In this document: one piece after another, positions 43,940-53,326 of the stretch
Position numbering within the stretch: the first letter of the stretch is position 1
How the letters are laid out: every line of letters begins with the position of its first letter
Assembly (NCBI RefSeq): GCF_025060755.1
Contig: NZ_JANYUY010000025.1
Span: forward strand, 42,199-106,198
From: Paenibacillus doosanensis
GTDB lineage: Bacteria > Bacillota > Bacilli > Paenibacillales > NBRC-103111
DNA: 64,000 bases
Direction: 5' to 3'
The notes under the pieces: model-generated
The model's input: the letters and a program-made list of their open reading frames with translations, nothing else
What the model was told of the DNA's origin: nothing
Database searches by the model: none
Made by a program: the position numbers and the translations under genes

Positions 43940-46900
43940 ATGAGGAAAAAGATGATTTCTATAACGGCATCCTTGTTATTGCTTACGCAAGGGGCCACGG
44001 CGTTTGCCGATCCGGCTGTGTTTACCGACATTGACGCTTCATTTGCCAAAGACGCGATTATGGAGCTTCAACGAATGGGGATTGTGGACGGGGTGAGCGG
44101 AGATACATTCGCGCCGCAGACGTATATCGCAAGGCAGGATTTTGCCGTGCTGATTGCCAAGGCGCTGCAGCTTGACGTGAGCAATCCGCCGTCTACGGCC
44201 ACGTTCCGGGATATTCCGGTTGTTCATTATGCGTTTCCTTATGTTGAAGCGTTGGTCAAGGCGAACATTTTCCAAGGCGAGGAAGAAGGAAGCTTCGGCG
44301 AAGGGAAAACGCTTACAAGGGAGCAATTGGCCGTCGTATTGGCAAGAGCCAAGCAGATTCGCGCGGCGAATAACGAAACGGGGCCGGACTTTGCCGACAA
44401 GGATGATATCAGCGAGTGGGCCAAGGCGGCCGTACAAGCGGTTAACAAAACGGGATTAATGGTAGGCGACGGTCAGCAGTTCGCTCCTAAGCGCCCTGTG
44501 ACGAGACAGGAGATGGCGGAGGTCGTATCCAGGCTGCTTCATCTGCCCGCCGGGCAGGAGGCGACCGGACTTATACGCAGTCTGGCAGGGGATACCGTAA
44601 CCGTAGATCAGCATACATATGCCGTCGGCGATTCGGTGAAAGGAATTTTGAACGAGGCCAACCGTGATGTGCTGGACGGGGCTGCGGTCACGTTCGATAC
44701 TAAGGATAATACGATAACGAAGCTAACATCGCTTACACTTCATAAAAGCGGTCGAGAGCCGAAAGAGGCGGAGGAGGAATTCGGCGGAAATCTTGTGCTG
44801 GATGGACAAGGGAACCGAATCGAAGGGAATTTGGAAATTCAAGCGGATTTTATTACGATTCGCAATTTGCAAGTTAGCGGAAATTTTCGGATAGGGGATG
44901 AACTGAAGAACGATTTTTACGGAAAAAATCTGTATGTAAAAGGAACGACGGTCATTAATGGGGGCTCTTCCCATACGATTGTGTTCGACAATGCTTCGCT
45001 GGATACCTTTCAGATCAATAAACAAGAGGTCCGGGTCGAGGCGATCGGCAACACAACCACGGGAGATGTAGTAGTAAGCGCGAATGCAACGGTAACGGCC
45101 GACCCCGGGGTCACGATTCCCAAGCTGACGGTGACGGACGGCGCAGCCAACGTAGAGATTAATGCCAATGTCTCTTCGTTACAACTGGAATCGTCGCAGC
45201 CGGCGGTTATCGGCGGCAGCGGAAATATCCAATCGATTACCGTGTCGGGAACCGCCGCGGTGACCATTCAAACGACAGGTACGATCGGTAAGCTCGAAGT
45301 GACAAATAAAGATGTGCAGATTACGATACCGCCCGGAGTGCAGGTGCAGAGCATCGTGCTTCCGGACGGTGCAGCCGCGAGCGATGTGATCGCCAATTAT
45401 GCCGCGGTCAGCGGGCAGATTGGTTCGGTAACAAGCGCTTCAGGCCAGACGGTTAGCGGCGGCAGCGCTTCCTCCGGCGGTTCAAGCTCTTCCCATTCGT
45501 CTAAGGTGCTGTTAGGCGCCGTATCGGGTTTCGTTTACTATGGCGCGGCCAATAAACCTTTGGCGAACGCCACGGTAACGGTACGAGATCTTACTGCCGC
45601 TACCGGATCGGACGGCAGCTATGAGCTGCCTTCGGTTCCCGCGGGAACCGGTTTGACGCTTAGCGTAGCGGCGAGCGGGTATGTTCCGAATCCGTATACG
45701 ACGACATTGGACGTGTTTGGAGGTCAGACGACGACGGTTCCCGTTATCGTGCTCGGAACGGCGACGAATCATGCTCCGGTTGTCGCCCAAGCTATTCCGA
45801 AACAGACGATATCGCTGGGGGAAGAGGAACCCGTTTTTAATCTGAACGAAAGGTTCAGCGACGAGGACGGCGATATTCTCAAGTTTACCGTCGTTTCCTT
45901 AAATACGAAGGTTGTCAAAACAGAAATAAACGGCAGCATACTGAAGCTGATACCGGTCGGCGCAGGAACGGCTAGCATAGCTATATCGGCCAATGACGGA
46001 AAAGGGAAGTCGGTCAATTCGACGTTCTCCGTAACGGTGACGGCGGCGCCGGTTAATCACGATCCGAAAGTGTCGGCTGCCGGTTTAGCCGATCAGACGG
46101 CCATGGCGGGCGAACCCGAGATTAGCCTGAGCTTGGCAGGTAGCTTCACCGATGAAGACGGAGATGCGTTGAGCTTCAATGCGGTATCCTCCAATGAGAG
46201 CTCCGTGACGGCAGCAGTATACGGAAGCGTGCTTAAGCTGAAGCCTCTGCAAGCGGGCGTTTCCTCGATTCGTATCACGGCGGAGGATGGCAAGGGCGGA
46301 AAAGCGACGGCTTCGTTCACAATGACGGTCACGTCAGAGCCTCCGGCGAACCATGCGCCGAAGGTAGCCGCAGCGATTCCTGCTCAAAGCGGGACGGAGC
46401 AAGGCTCGGCCGTGGAGTACGACCTGAGCGGAACGTTCACGGACGAAGACGGAGATGCGCTGACGCTCAGCGCCGTATCGTCGAATACGAGCGTGGCGAC
46501 GGTGAAAATCACAGGAACCAAAGTGGAGATCACGCCGGTAGCTCCGGGCGAATCGATGGTGACGGTGAAGGCGGCCGACGGCCGAGGAGGCGAGGTCACA
46601 ACTTCGTTCAAGGTGACGGTACAGGCGGCGAACCATGCGCCGAAGGTAGCCGCAGCGATTCCTGCTCAAAGCGGGACAGAACAAGGGGCGGCCGTGGAGT
46701 ACGACCTGAGCGGAACGTTCACGGACGAAGACGGAGATGCGCTGACGCTTAGCGCCGTATCGTCGAATACGAGCGTGGCGACGGTGAATATCACGGGAAG
46801 CAAGCTGGTGATCACGCCGGTAGCTCCGGGCGAATCGACGGTGACGGTGAAGGCGTCTGATGGCCAAGGAGGCGAGGTCACAACCTCGTTCAAGGTGACG

Positions 46901-48817
46901 GTGCAGGCAGCGAACCATGCGCCGAAGGTAGCCGCAGCGATTCCTGCTCAAAGCGGGACAGAGCAAGGGTCGGCCGTAGTGTACGACCTGAGCGGAACGT
47001 TCACGGACGAAGACGGAGATGCGCTGACGCTTAGCGCCGTATCGTCGAATACGAGCGTGGCGACGGTAAGTATTACGGGAAGCAAGCTGGTGATCACGCC
47101 GGTAGCTCCGGGCGAATCGACGGTGACGGTGAAGGCGGCCGACGGCCGAGGAGGCGAAGTCACGACATCGTTCCAGATGACGGTGCAGGCGGCGAACCAT
47201 GCGCCGAAGGTAGCCGCAGCGATTCCTGCTCAAAGCGGGACAGAGCAAGGGTCGGCCGTAGTGTACGACTTGAGCGGAACGTTCACGGACGAAGACGGAG
47301 ATGCGCTGACGCTTAGCGCCGTATCGTCGAATACGAGCGTGGCGACGGTAAGTATTACGGGAAGCAAAGTGGAGATCACGCCGGTAGCTCCGGGCGAATC
47401 GACGGTGACGGTGAAGGCGGCCGACGGCCGAGGAGGCGAGGTCACAACCTCGTTCCAGATGACGGTGCAGGCGGCGAACCATGCGCCGGTCATTCAGCCG
47501 ATTCCTGATCAGTCCGTAACATCAGGAGGCTCTCCGCTGCAGTTGGATATAAGTTCTTACGTGCAGGATGCGGACGGGGATGCCTTGACGATCACTGCCG
47601 ATACGAAAGATCATTCGATAGCCACAGTCACGGTTACAGGCAATATGCTGTCCATTTCGGCGAAGGCCGCCGGGCAGACGGAAATCACCGTCCATGCGGA
47701 TGATCATCGCGGAGGAGTAACCGCCGGAACTATACGGCTGACGGTTACGAGCAATTCGAATCACAAACCTGTGGTCGAAGCCATGATTTACGAGCAAGTA
47801 CTGACCGCAACGGTAACGAATAGCAGATCGTATGATCTTTCTCAGCTATTCTCCGATGAGGATGGAGACGTGCTTCAATTTACGGCAAGCGCCGATGTCC
47901 CGAATATCGCTCAAGTGACTGTGTCGGGAAGTATGCTGACATTGTCTGCGGGGAGTGTGGCCGGCAGCGCCCAAGTGACGGCTACGGCCAATGACGGCAA
48001 CGGAGGCGTAGCAACCTATACCTTTACGGTGCGGAACGCTCCGTTAACGGCTAGCAATGCTTTTGTCACGTACACGACCAAGCAGGGGGTCAGCGACTTT
48101 TCCTATGACCTTTCGACGCTGTTCCCGGGTCAAACTCAATTTAAAGTGTACAAGGGGACGCCGGACTCAACCTTTGTCGGCCCTACGCCTCTTGGCGGCA
48201 AGGTAGTTACCCTTGCTAATGACTCGATGTACACTTGGGTTATCGGCGCCGACGGCAAGGCAGCCGTCTTCAAGGTTGTCGTCGAGTCCCAAGGCTCGCC
48301 GGAATTATTTTTCTCGCAATATTTGGATGGCGGGGACGGCCGAATTGCGATTGAGCTTTACTACAAAGGCGATGGAGACCCCTCTCATAAAGCGACAGGG
48401 TATTCGGTGGATGTGTATCAATGGGTGAAGAAGGATAATAAGATGCAGGTCACTTCTGCACAGATCGCTTCATTTTCAAGCAAACCCGCAGAAAATGGTG
48501 TATTTCCAGGGGTTCCTTATATATTTATTAACGCCATTTTCTACGACTATTTTGATTTGACTAATACCTCATACTATAATGATGAATTAAACTTATACCT
48601 CAATGACGGCAACACGGTTGCACTGGTGTTAAAAAAGGACGGGCAAGTCGTCGATGTGCTGGGAGATCCGAACTCCCATGAGCGGTTCATGCCGAACGGC
48701 GGAACGATTATCCGCAAACGGGGGATTTACACCGGTTCGAAATCGTTCAGCGATCAAGGCGAATGGACCAGCTATCCGAAAGGGACTTATCAATATATTG
48801 GAGCTCATACGATTTAA
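43940..48817 (+). CDS. Giant SLH-domain surface protein with tandem Ig/cadherin-like repeats
   Basis: A secreted 1625-residue protein. The signal peptide (1-~24) is followed by three S-layer homology domains (~25-200), which bind pyruvylated cell-wall polymer. A beta-rich region (~215-490, 'NLVLDGQGNRIEGNLEIQ'), a Ser/Gly linker and a carboxypeptidase-regulatory-like domain (~530-605) come next. Eight or so cadherin-like Ig repeats ('FTDEDGDALTLSAVSSNTSVATV', ~610-1390) include four nearly identical 94-residue units at 802-1177. The end (~1455-1625) resembles a lamin-tail-like domain. FTDEDGD-type calcium sites recur. It is probably a calcium-stiffened adhesion or S-layer-associated stalk. 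GAGAGGG precedes the ATG. Confidence 0.92.
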   Translation: MRKKMISITASLLLLTQGATAFADPAVFTDIDASFAKDAIMELQRMGIVDGVSGDTFAPQTYIARQDFAVLIAKALQLDVSNPPSTATFRDIPVVHYAFPYVEALVKANIFQGEEEGSFGEGKTLTREQLAVVLARAKQIRAANNETGPDFADKDDISEWAKAAVQAVNKTGLMVGDGQQFAPKRPVTRQEMAEVVSRLLHLPAGQEATGLIRSLAGDTVTVDQHTYAVGDSVKGILNEANRDVLDGAAVTFDTKDNTITKLTSLTLHKSGREPKEAEEEFGGNLVLDGQGNRIEGNLEIQADFITIRNLQVSGNFRIGDELKNDFYGKNLYVKGTTVINGGSSHTIVFDNASLDTFQINKQEVRVEAIGNTTTGDVVVSANATVTADPGVTIPKLTVTDGAANVEINANVSSLQLESSQPAVIGGSGNIQSITVSGTAAVTIQTTGTIGKLEVTNKDVQITIPPGVQVQSIVLPDGAAASDVIANYAAVSGQIGSVTSASGQTVSGGSASSGGSSSSHSSKVLLGAVSGFVYYGAANKPLANATVTVRDLTAATGSDGSYELPSVPAGTGLTLSVAASGYVPNPYTTTLDVFGGQTTTVPVIVLGTATNHAPVVAQAIPKQTISLGEEEPVFNLNERFSDEDGDILKFTVVSLNTKVVKTEINGSILKLIPVGAGTASIAISANDGKGKSVNSTFSVTVTAAPVNHDPKVSAAGLADQTAMAGEPEISLSLAGSFTDEDGDALSFNAVSSNESSVTAAVYGSVLKLKPLQAGVSSIRITAEDGKGGKATASFTMTVTSEPPANHAPKVAAAIPAQSGTEQGSAVEYDLSGTFTDEDGDALTLSAVSSNTSVATVKITGTKVEITPVAPGESMVTVKAADGRGGEVTTSFKVTVQAANHAPKVAAAIPAQSGTEQGAAVEYDLSGTFTDEDGDALTLSAVSSNTSVATVNITGSKLVITPVAPGESTVTVKASDGQGGEVTTSFKVTVQAANHAPKVAAAIPAQSGTEQGSAVVYDLSGTFTDEDGDALTLSAVSSNTSVATVSITGSKLVITPVAPGESTVTVKAADGRGGEVTTSFQMTVQAANHAPKVAAAIPAQSGTEQGSAVVYDLSGTFTDEDGDALTLSAVSSNTSVATVSITGSKVEITPVAPGESTVTVKAADGRGGEVTTSFQMTVQAANHAPVIQPIPDQSVTSGGSPLQLDISSYVQDADGDALTITADTKDHSIATVTVTGNMLSISAKAAGQTEITVHADDHRGGVTAGTIRLTVTSNSNHKPVVEAMIYEQVLTATVTNSRSYDLSQLFSDEDGDVLQFTASADVPNIAQVTVSGSMLTLSAGSVAGSAQVTATANDGNGGVATYTFTVRNAPLTASNAFVTYTTKQGVSDFSYDLSTLFPGQTQFKVYKGTPDSTFVGPTPLGGKVVTLANDSMYTWVIGADGKAAVFKVVVESQGSPELFFSQYLDGGDGRIAIELYYKGDGDPSHKATGYSVDVYQWVKKDNKMQVTSAQIASFSSKPAENGVFPGVPYIFINAIFYDYFDLTNTSYYNDELNLYLNDGNTVALVLKKDGQVVDVLGDPNSHERFMPNGGTIIRKRGIYTGSKSFSDQGEWTSYPKGTYQYIGAHTI
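46346..47473 (+). repeat. Four tandem 282-bp coding repeats
   Basis: Units start at 46346, 46628, 46910 and 47192, each exactly 282 bases (94 codons), differing at only a few positions. A diverged unit begins at 47474. They encode Ig/cadherin-like domains of the SLH protein. Confidence 0.97.
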
Positions 48818-48831
48818 GAGGATATTTACGA

Positions 48832-48868
48832 AAAAAAGCAGCCGAGACGTCTCGACTGCTTTTTTTCT
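48832..48868. terminator. Bidirectional terminator
   Basis: AAAAAAAGCAGCCGAGA pairs with TCTCGACTGCTTTTTTT with one mismatch, between convergent genes. Confidence 0.85.
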
Positions 48869-48888
48869 ATGAGCAAGCGCAGGAAAGG

Positions 48889-49818
48889 TTACAAGGTTTG
48901 GATAAACCGCTCCAGCTCGTTGGCTACGGTATAGAGGCTTGCCCGGTTTTCGAACTCTCGGCGCGATTCGGGCAGCGGAAGCAGCTTGTGGTATTCCCTG
49001 ATCGCATGCAGCTTCTCGCGGAACTGGTCGGTCGAATCGTTATTGCCCAAGCTGCCGCTCAGCTCCAGCACAAAATCCCCGATGCGGCTTCCCTGCTCCA
49101 TCTGCACCGTGATTTTTGAGATCGGCGGGAGCATGCGATCCAATATTTCGAACTGCCTGCGCTTGGTTTCAAAATAGGCTTCATAAGAGCTGGCTTTGCG
49201 CAGCAGGTTGTTCTCGGCGTCCAGCAGCGCCAGACGCTTCGCTTGATTCAGGGCGTCGCCGAGCTGAATGATCTCTTTGCCGTCCCACATCGTATAGCCT
49301 TCCTTGAGATAGGCGGCCATCTCTTTCAATATCGCGGCGATCAGGCGATCGACCTCTTCCTTGCAGCGGTTAAGCTCCTTGTCGATGCTGGGCATGTACC
49401 AATTGACGAGCAGGGCCACCCCGAGGCCGATCAAAATGACCAGAAATTCGTTCAGGAAAAAAGCCGCTTCGATCTTCCGATGCATATATACATGCATAAC
49501 GATAACCGAGCTGCTGGCGATGCCCTCCTGAATTTTCATGCGGACGCAAAGCGGAATGAACACGAGCAGCAGCACCAGGAAAGCGTACGGATGATAACCG
49601 ATGAGAGTAAACAATACGCTGGAAAACAACAATCCGGCCAGGCAGGCGAAAAATCGGCTTATGACGGCTTGAGTCGATTGTTTGCGCGATTTTTGAATGC
49701 AGAGCAGAGTCAAGATTCCCGCGGAGGAATAGTACTCCAGCTGCAGCAGCTGGGCGAGTAAAATCGAAATGCTGACGCCGACGGCGGTTTTAATAGTGCG
49801 GAAACCGATCTTCATCAT
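48889..49818 (-). CDS. Aromatic acid exporter-like membrane protein
   Basis: A 309-residue protein with an N-terminal membrane half of about five or six helices (~8-145) and a C-terminal helical, charged cytoplasmic half ('NRCKEEVDRLIAAILKEMAAYLKEGY', 'SYEAYFETKRRQFEILDRML'). This is the ArAE/DUF939 pattern of Bacilli, relatives of which export aromatic carboxylic acids. No operon partner is seen. Substrate unknown. Confidence 0.85.
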   Translation of the reverse strand: MMKIGFRTIKTAVGVSISILLAQLLQLEYYSSAGILTLLCIQKSRKQSTQAVISRFFACLAGLLFSSVLFTLIGYHPYAFLVLLLVFIPLCVRMKIQEGIASSSVIVMHVYMHRKIEAAFFLNEFLVILIGLGVALLVNWYMPSIDKELNRCKEEVDRLIAAILKEMAAYLKEGYTMWDGKEIIQLGDALNQAKRLALLDAENNLLRKASSYEAYFETKRRQFEILDRMLPPISKITVQMEQGSRIGDFVLELSGSLGNNDSTDQFREKLHAIREYHKLLPLPESRREFENRASLYTVANELERFIQTL

Positions 49819-49980
49819 GTTGTCACCACCATAAACGGTTTTTTTGAATATATTGTAATCCTGGCAAGGTATAAACGTAAAGCTGATGGGAGGAAGAACG
49901 GAAGCTACCTGCTCATTCCTGCGCGTTTTGCGCGAAGCGATCCGCAGCAGTATTGCGATATAATTGCGGGTGAAAATAAG

Positions 49981-50010
49981 AGAGGCGCTCCGCGGGGGAA
50001 CGCCTCATTG
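49981..50010 (-). terminator. Terminator of the DMT exporter gene
   Basis: On the minus strand, GAGGCG pairs with CGCCTC around a GC-rich loop, followed by TCTTATTTTC. Confidence 0.6.
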
Positions 50011-50027
50011 TGTTTATGCGATTGGCG

Positions 50028-50918
50028 TCAAGCGGCCGCCGCAGGAACGGCGCTTCTCCGGTTGGAGACGGCGACGCCGGTAAGAATCAGGATGCCCCCG
50101 GCAATTTGCGCGGGTAAAATGGCATCGCCGAGAACCAGATAAGCGACGATAATGGCAATAAACGGCGGAATATTCATAAACATCGAGCTGGTCGAAGCGC
50201 CGACCTCCGAAATGCCCTGATTCCACCAAAAGCTCGCCAAGCCTTGGCCCAAAATAGCTACGCAGGTCAGAAGCAGCCACATCGTAAGGTGCATACTGAA
50301 GTGCATTTGCCCTTGACTGGCTTCCCATAGGGCTGCCGGAGTCATCAAAACGGTGCCGATGACCGTGGCTAATATCGTAATATCGTAGGACGGCATGCTG
50401 GAAGACAATTTGCGAATGAACAAGAGACTAATGGACAATGCCAGCATGGCGAGCACCAGCAAAATATCCCCTTGGGAAATGCCGATCGATTTGCCGCCGA
50501 ACAGCACGATCAGCACGACGCCGACCAGCGCCAATCCGGCCCCAGTAAGCTTGTTCACGGTAATGGACTCTCCGAGAAACATTCTCGCCAGGAAGGTCGT
50601 CGCGACCGGAGACAAGGCGATAATGAGCGAAGCGTTGCCTGCAGTGGAATGCTGCAAACCGGTAAAATAAAAAAATTGGTTGAACAAGGTGCCGAACAGC
50701 CCGGCGAAGATCAGGATAAGCCATTCTTGCAGCGTTGGCCGCTTCATCTTGCGGTTCACAAAGGCGACCGAAATCAGGAAGAGTGAGGTTAGGACCAAAC
50801 GAGAGTAGGACAAAAAGATAGGGGAGAAATCCCTCAACAAATAGGCGCTCGCCACATAATTGCATCCCCACAGCAGAGAGACGCCGAGCAAGCGCAAAAT
50901 AACAGCCCGATGGGACAC
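50028..50918 (-). CDS. EamA/DMT-family transporter
   Basis: A 296-residue membrane protein with ten predicted helices in two EamA repeats ('LLWGCNYVASAYLLRDFSPIFLSYSRLVL...' and 'LSISLLFIRKLSSSMPSYDITILATVIGTVL...'). Relatives export amino acids, nucleotide-sugars or drugs. The start was set at GTG 50918, with AAAGGAAC upstream, because a good promoter (TTTACT 50984-50989, TATAAT 50961-50966 on the minus strand, 17-base spacer) would start transcription at about 50954. That leaves ATG 50948 almost leaderless and makes the longer frame to 51005 impossible. Confidence 0.9.
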   Translation of the reverse strand: MSHRAVILRLLGVSLLWGCNYVASAYLLRDFSPIFLSYSRLVLTSLFLISVAFVNRKMKRPTLQEWLILIFAGLFGTLFNQFFYFTGLQHSTAGNASLIIALSPVATTFLARMFLGESITVNKLTGAGLALVGVVLIVLFGGKSIGISQGDILLVLAMLALSISLLFIRKLSSSMPSYDITILATVIGTVLMTPAALWEASQGQMHFSMHLTMWLLLTCVAILGQGLASFWWNQGISEVGASTSSMFMNIPPFIAIIVAYLVLGDAILPAQIAGGILILTGVAVSNRRSAVPAAAA

Positions 50919-50960
50919 TGGTTTCTGTTCCTTTCCATATATCGTCATAATAACTGCTTC

Positions 50961-50989
50961 ATTATAATCACCGTTTGCAGGGAAGTAAA
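50961..50989 (-). promoter_or_regulatory. Promoter of the DMT exporter
   Basis: On the minus strand, TTTACT (50984-50989), 17-base spacer, TATAAT (50961-50966). Confidence 0.65.
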
Positions 50990-51233
50990 CCGGGATATGG
51001 GGCAAAATTGCCGGGAATTGGCGCTTCTCGACCGGTTACGGAAACGTACTTACGTCCGCTCACAGGAAATCGGGTTCAGCAGCAACCGGAAGATGTTTTC
51101 CGCATGCCTCGCGCGCAGTCTTCATATTTCACCATCCGTCGTCTCGAATGATTTGATTTCCTTATTTATTATAAAAATGGTACAATAATCCTGAAAGCTT
51201 ATGGATTGGATGAAAAGGAAGCGGGGTTTCACC

Positions 51234-51461
51234 ATGTACAGAATCCGGCCGTCTAAAGGTATTTCTTTCATTACCATGATCGCAGGTTGTTTAATGTTAT
51301 TGTTTGGGATCTTTAAAGTAGTTCCCTATGCAGGTTTCTTAGGGATTATCTGGATCGTTGTGACGCTCGGAATAACCATTTATCACGGCATGAATGTTTT
51401 TAGTAAAAACGGAGTGGCATTCGGTTACGTGGAGAAGAAAAATAAACGAATTTTAAAATGA
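51234..51461 (+). CDS. Small membrane protein, unknown
   Basis: A 75-residue protein with two hydrophobic helices ('ISFITMIAGCLMLLFGIFKVV' and 'GFLGIIWIVVTLGITIYHGM') and a basic tail. It is not recognised as a named family. AAGGAAGCGGGG precedes ATG 51234; the in-frame ATG at 51201 lies upstream of that site. It ends before a T-rich hairpin at 51522-51552. Confidence 0.75.
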   Translation: MYRIRPSKGISFITMIAGCLMLLFGIFKVVPYAGFLGIIWIVVTLGITIYHGMNVFSKNGVAFGYVEKKNKRILK

Positions 51462-51521
51462 TCCATTTACATATGAAAAGCTGCCAATGATATTTAACAA
51501 ACTATATAATGTCACTGAGGT

Positions 51522-51552
51522 ACGCCGCTTTTTTGCAAAAGTCGGCTTTTTT
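51522..51552 (+). terminator. Terminator
   Basis: GCCGCTTTT pairs with AAAAGTCGGC with a one-base bulge, followed by six T. Confidence 0.65.
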
Positions 51553-51717
51553 GCCGTTTCGTATTATAATAGAATAGGCAATGTTCGAAATGACGGCGTC
51601 CATTCCTTGTTTTTTTGCTCGTATCAGCGAAAATCCGGACTAAAGATCGAACTATATGAGTAAGATGAATAGGGTCGAACCCTAGCGTCGCTTAGAAGAG
51701 AAAGGGGGGCTTACCGG

Positions 51718-53130
51718 ATGGAAGATCGCATGGAACAACGATATTTGCCGGAACAGCCGATATTGCCGCTGCCTGGCGGCATGATTTATATGGGAAAAGA
51801 CTTGTCGCTGAATCGAAAAGTGATTTTATATTCGCTGGACAGTCCGAATGAGTCGTTTACGCAAACGTATACGCAGCTGCTGGGAGAAGCTTCCCAGTTT
51901 ACCGATAACAGTTTTATGCATATATTGGATATCGGATTCAATCGCTCGTCGAACCGGCTGATTGCGGTGCTCAAGCCTTGCAACGGAACGCTGCTGCTGC
52001 ATGAGATCGCCAAGCAGGAGATGTCTGCCGAGGAAGCTATCACGATTGTGTACGAGCTGGCGCGCGGCATGCAGAAGGCGATGGAGGAAGGGATTGCCGG
52101 ATTTTCGGTCGGCGCGGACAATGTCTGGCTTGATTTTGAACGGCGCCCCGTCGTCATGAACTATTGGGAGCAGGGAGCGAGCGCGCAGCGCGGCACCCGG
52201 GGACTGAGCGGCCTGCTGCTGCGGATGCTGTCCGGTAGCGCAGCGAACTCGGCGCAGCCGGAGCTGGACGATCCGAGAGTTCAGGCGGCGCTAAGAACGA
52301 TTCCTGCGGAGCAAAGAAGAAGGCTGGCCGATCTGCTTAGGCAGACGATGAATGAGGATGTCCCGGTCAAAATGTTCATTGCCGAGCTGCGCGGCTATAT
52401 GAGCGCGCCGAAAGAGGCCGCGAGGGAAATTGAGCCGGCGGTGATAGTGAAGCCGGCGATTACGGCCGACGCCAGAAGGCAAAAGACGCTGCAGGAAGAA
52501 CCGGCAAGACGGCCTCCGGTGATCGAGGAAGAGGAAGACGATGAGGAGGACGAGGAGGATGAGCCCCGGCGCATCACCGTAGGAGGCGTCATGAAAAAGA
52601 CGCTTCTGATCGGCGGAGCGATCGTCGTTATCGGAATTTGCTCCGTGCTCATTCTCATGGGTTTGTTCGAAACGCTGAAGCCGGATAAAGGCGGGTATCT
52701 TCCTCCGAGCTCGGACGCCTCCCAGACGACGCCTCCCGCCGCTGACGGGTCGGGCGCAGCCCAAAATCAGAACGGCGGGCAGTCGAATAATGCAGGAAAA
52801 GGGACGGATGCCGGAAAACAAGGCAATAACGCCAATAAGGGCGGAACGAATAATGCCGGAAATACAGGGAATGCGAATAATGATGCAAATAACAATGATA
52901 CGGGAGCGGCCAAGCCGCCGAACAGCGGGCCGGTCCAGGTGCCGAGCCTGATCGGTATGACGCAGGATGAAGCGGGAAAAGCGGCTGTGAATGCCGGTTT
53001 GCGGTTTTACTTTGAAATTGAACCGAACGATATGGAGCAAGGGAAAGTATTCAAGCAGGACCTGCAGGCGGGGCAGACCGTGGACGCGGGCACCAAAGTT
53101 ACTTTCTGGGTAAGTAAAGGGAAACAATAG
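51718..53130 (+). CDS. PASTA-domain membrane protein with degenerate kinase-like domain
   Basis: A 470-residue protein. Residues ~15-225 align loosely with a Ser/Thr kinase fold ('YMGKDLSLNRKVILYSLD', 'HILDIGFNRSSNRLIAVLKPCNGTLLLHEIA', 'AITIVYELARGMQKAMEEGIAGF', 'ADNVWLDFERRPVVMNYWE'), but neither an HRD nor a DFG motif is present, so it is probably a pseudokinase. An acidic stretch of Glu/Asp (~263-282) precedes one transmembrane helix (~293-316), an Asn/Gly-rich extracellular linker (~325-395) and one PASTA domain (~405-470), which binds muropeptides or lipid II in PrkC-type kinases. AAAGGGGGG precedes the ATG. It is monocistronic. Confidence 0.85.
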   Translation: MEDRMEQRYLPEQPILPLPGGMIYMGKDLSLNRKVILYSLDSPNESFTQTYTQLLGEASQFTDNSFMHILDIGFNRSSNRLIAVLKPCNGTLLLHEIAKQEMSAEEAITIVYELARGMQKAMEEGIAGFSVGADNVWLDFERRPVVMNYWEQGASAQRGTRGLSGLLLRMLSGSAANSAQPELDDPRVQAALRTIPAEQRRRLADLLRQTMNEDVPVKMFIAELRGYMSAPKEAAREIEPAVIVKPAITADARRQKTLQEEPARRPPVIEEEEDDEEDEEDEPRRITVGGVMKKTLLIGGAIVVIGICSVLILMGLFETLKPDKGGYLPPSSDASQTTPPAADGSGAAQNQNGGQSNNAGKGTDAGKQGNNANKGGTNNAGNTGNANNDANNNDTGAAKPPNSGPVQVPSLIGMTQDEAGKAAVNAGLRFYFEIEPNDMEQGKVFKQDLQAGQTVDAGTKVTFWVSKGKQ

Positions 53131-53142
53131 TATTTGCATAGG

Positions 53143-53184
53143 AACAGCCCGAATGACCGTATGATGAGGTCGTTCGGGCTGTTT
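53143..53184 (+). terminator. Terminator of the PASTA gene
   Basis: ACAGCCCGAATGACC pairs with GGTCGTTCGGGCTGT with one mismatch, followed by TTATG. Confidence 0.8.
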
Positions 53185-53251
53185 ATGCTGCTCTACGATA
53201 TGCTTAGGGTTCCGTTTTTGTTGGTAGCTTTGATGGCTTTATTTTGCAATA

Positions 53252-53290
53252 ACAGGGACTTTTTCACCGCATGGTGAAGAAGTGCCCGGA
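53252..53290 (-). terminator. Probable terminator of the GNAT gene
   Basis: On the minus strand, GGGCACTTCTTCACC pairs with GGTGAAAAAGTCCC over four bases, followed by TGTTATTGC. The T tract is weak. Confidence 0.45.
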
Positions 53291-53326
53291 GACAATACGA
53301 TCCGATCGCTTGCGCCGGAAGCGGTC

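Noticed and set aside
46346..47473. Periodic repeats considered as a CRISPR-like array
   Set aside because: Units are 282 bases with no unique spacers and lie in frame in a protein gene.
46334..47482. 382-codon minus-strand frame through the SLH repeats, giving a repetitive Arg/His-rich protein
   Set aside because: Its periodicity only mirrors the 282-bp repeats of the plus-strand gene.
51553..51717. TATAAT at 51565-51570 as a promoter for the PASTA gene
   Set aside because: No acceptable -35 at 15-19 bases, so not listed.
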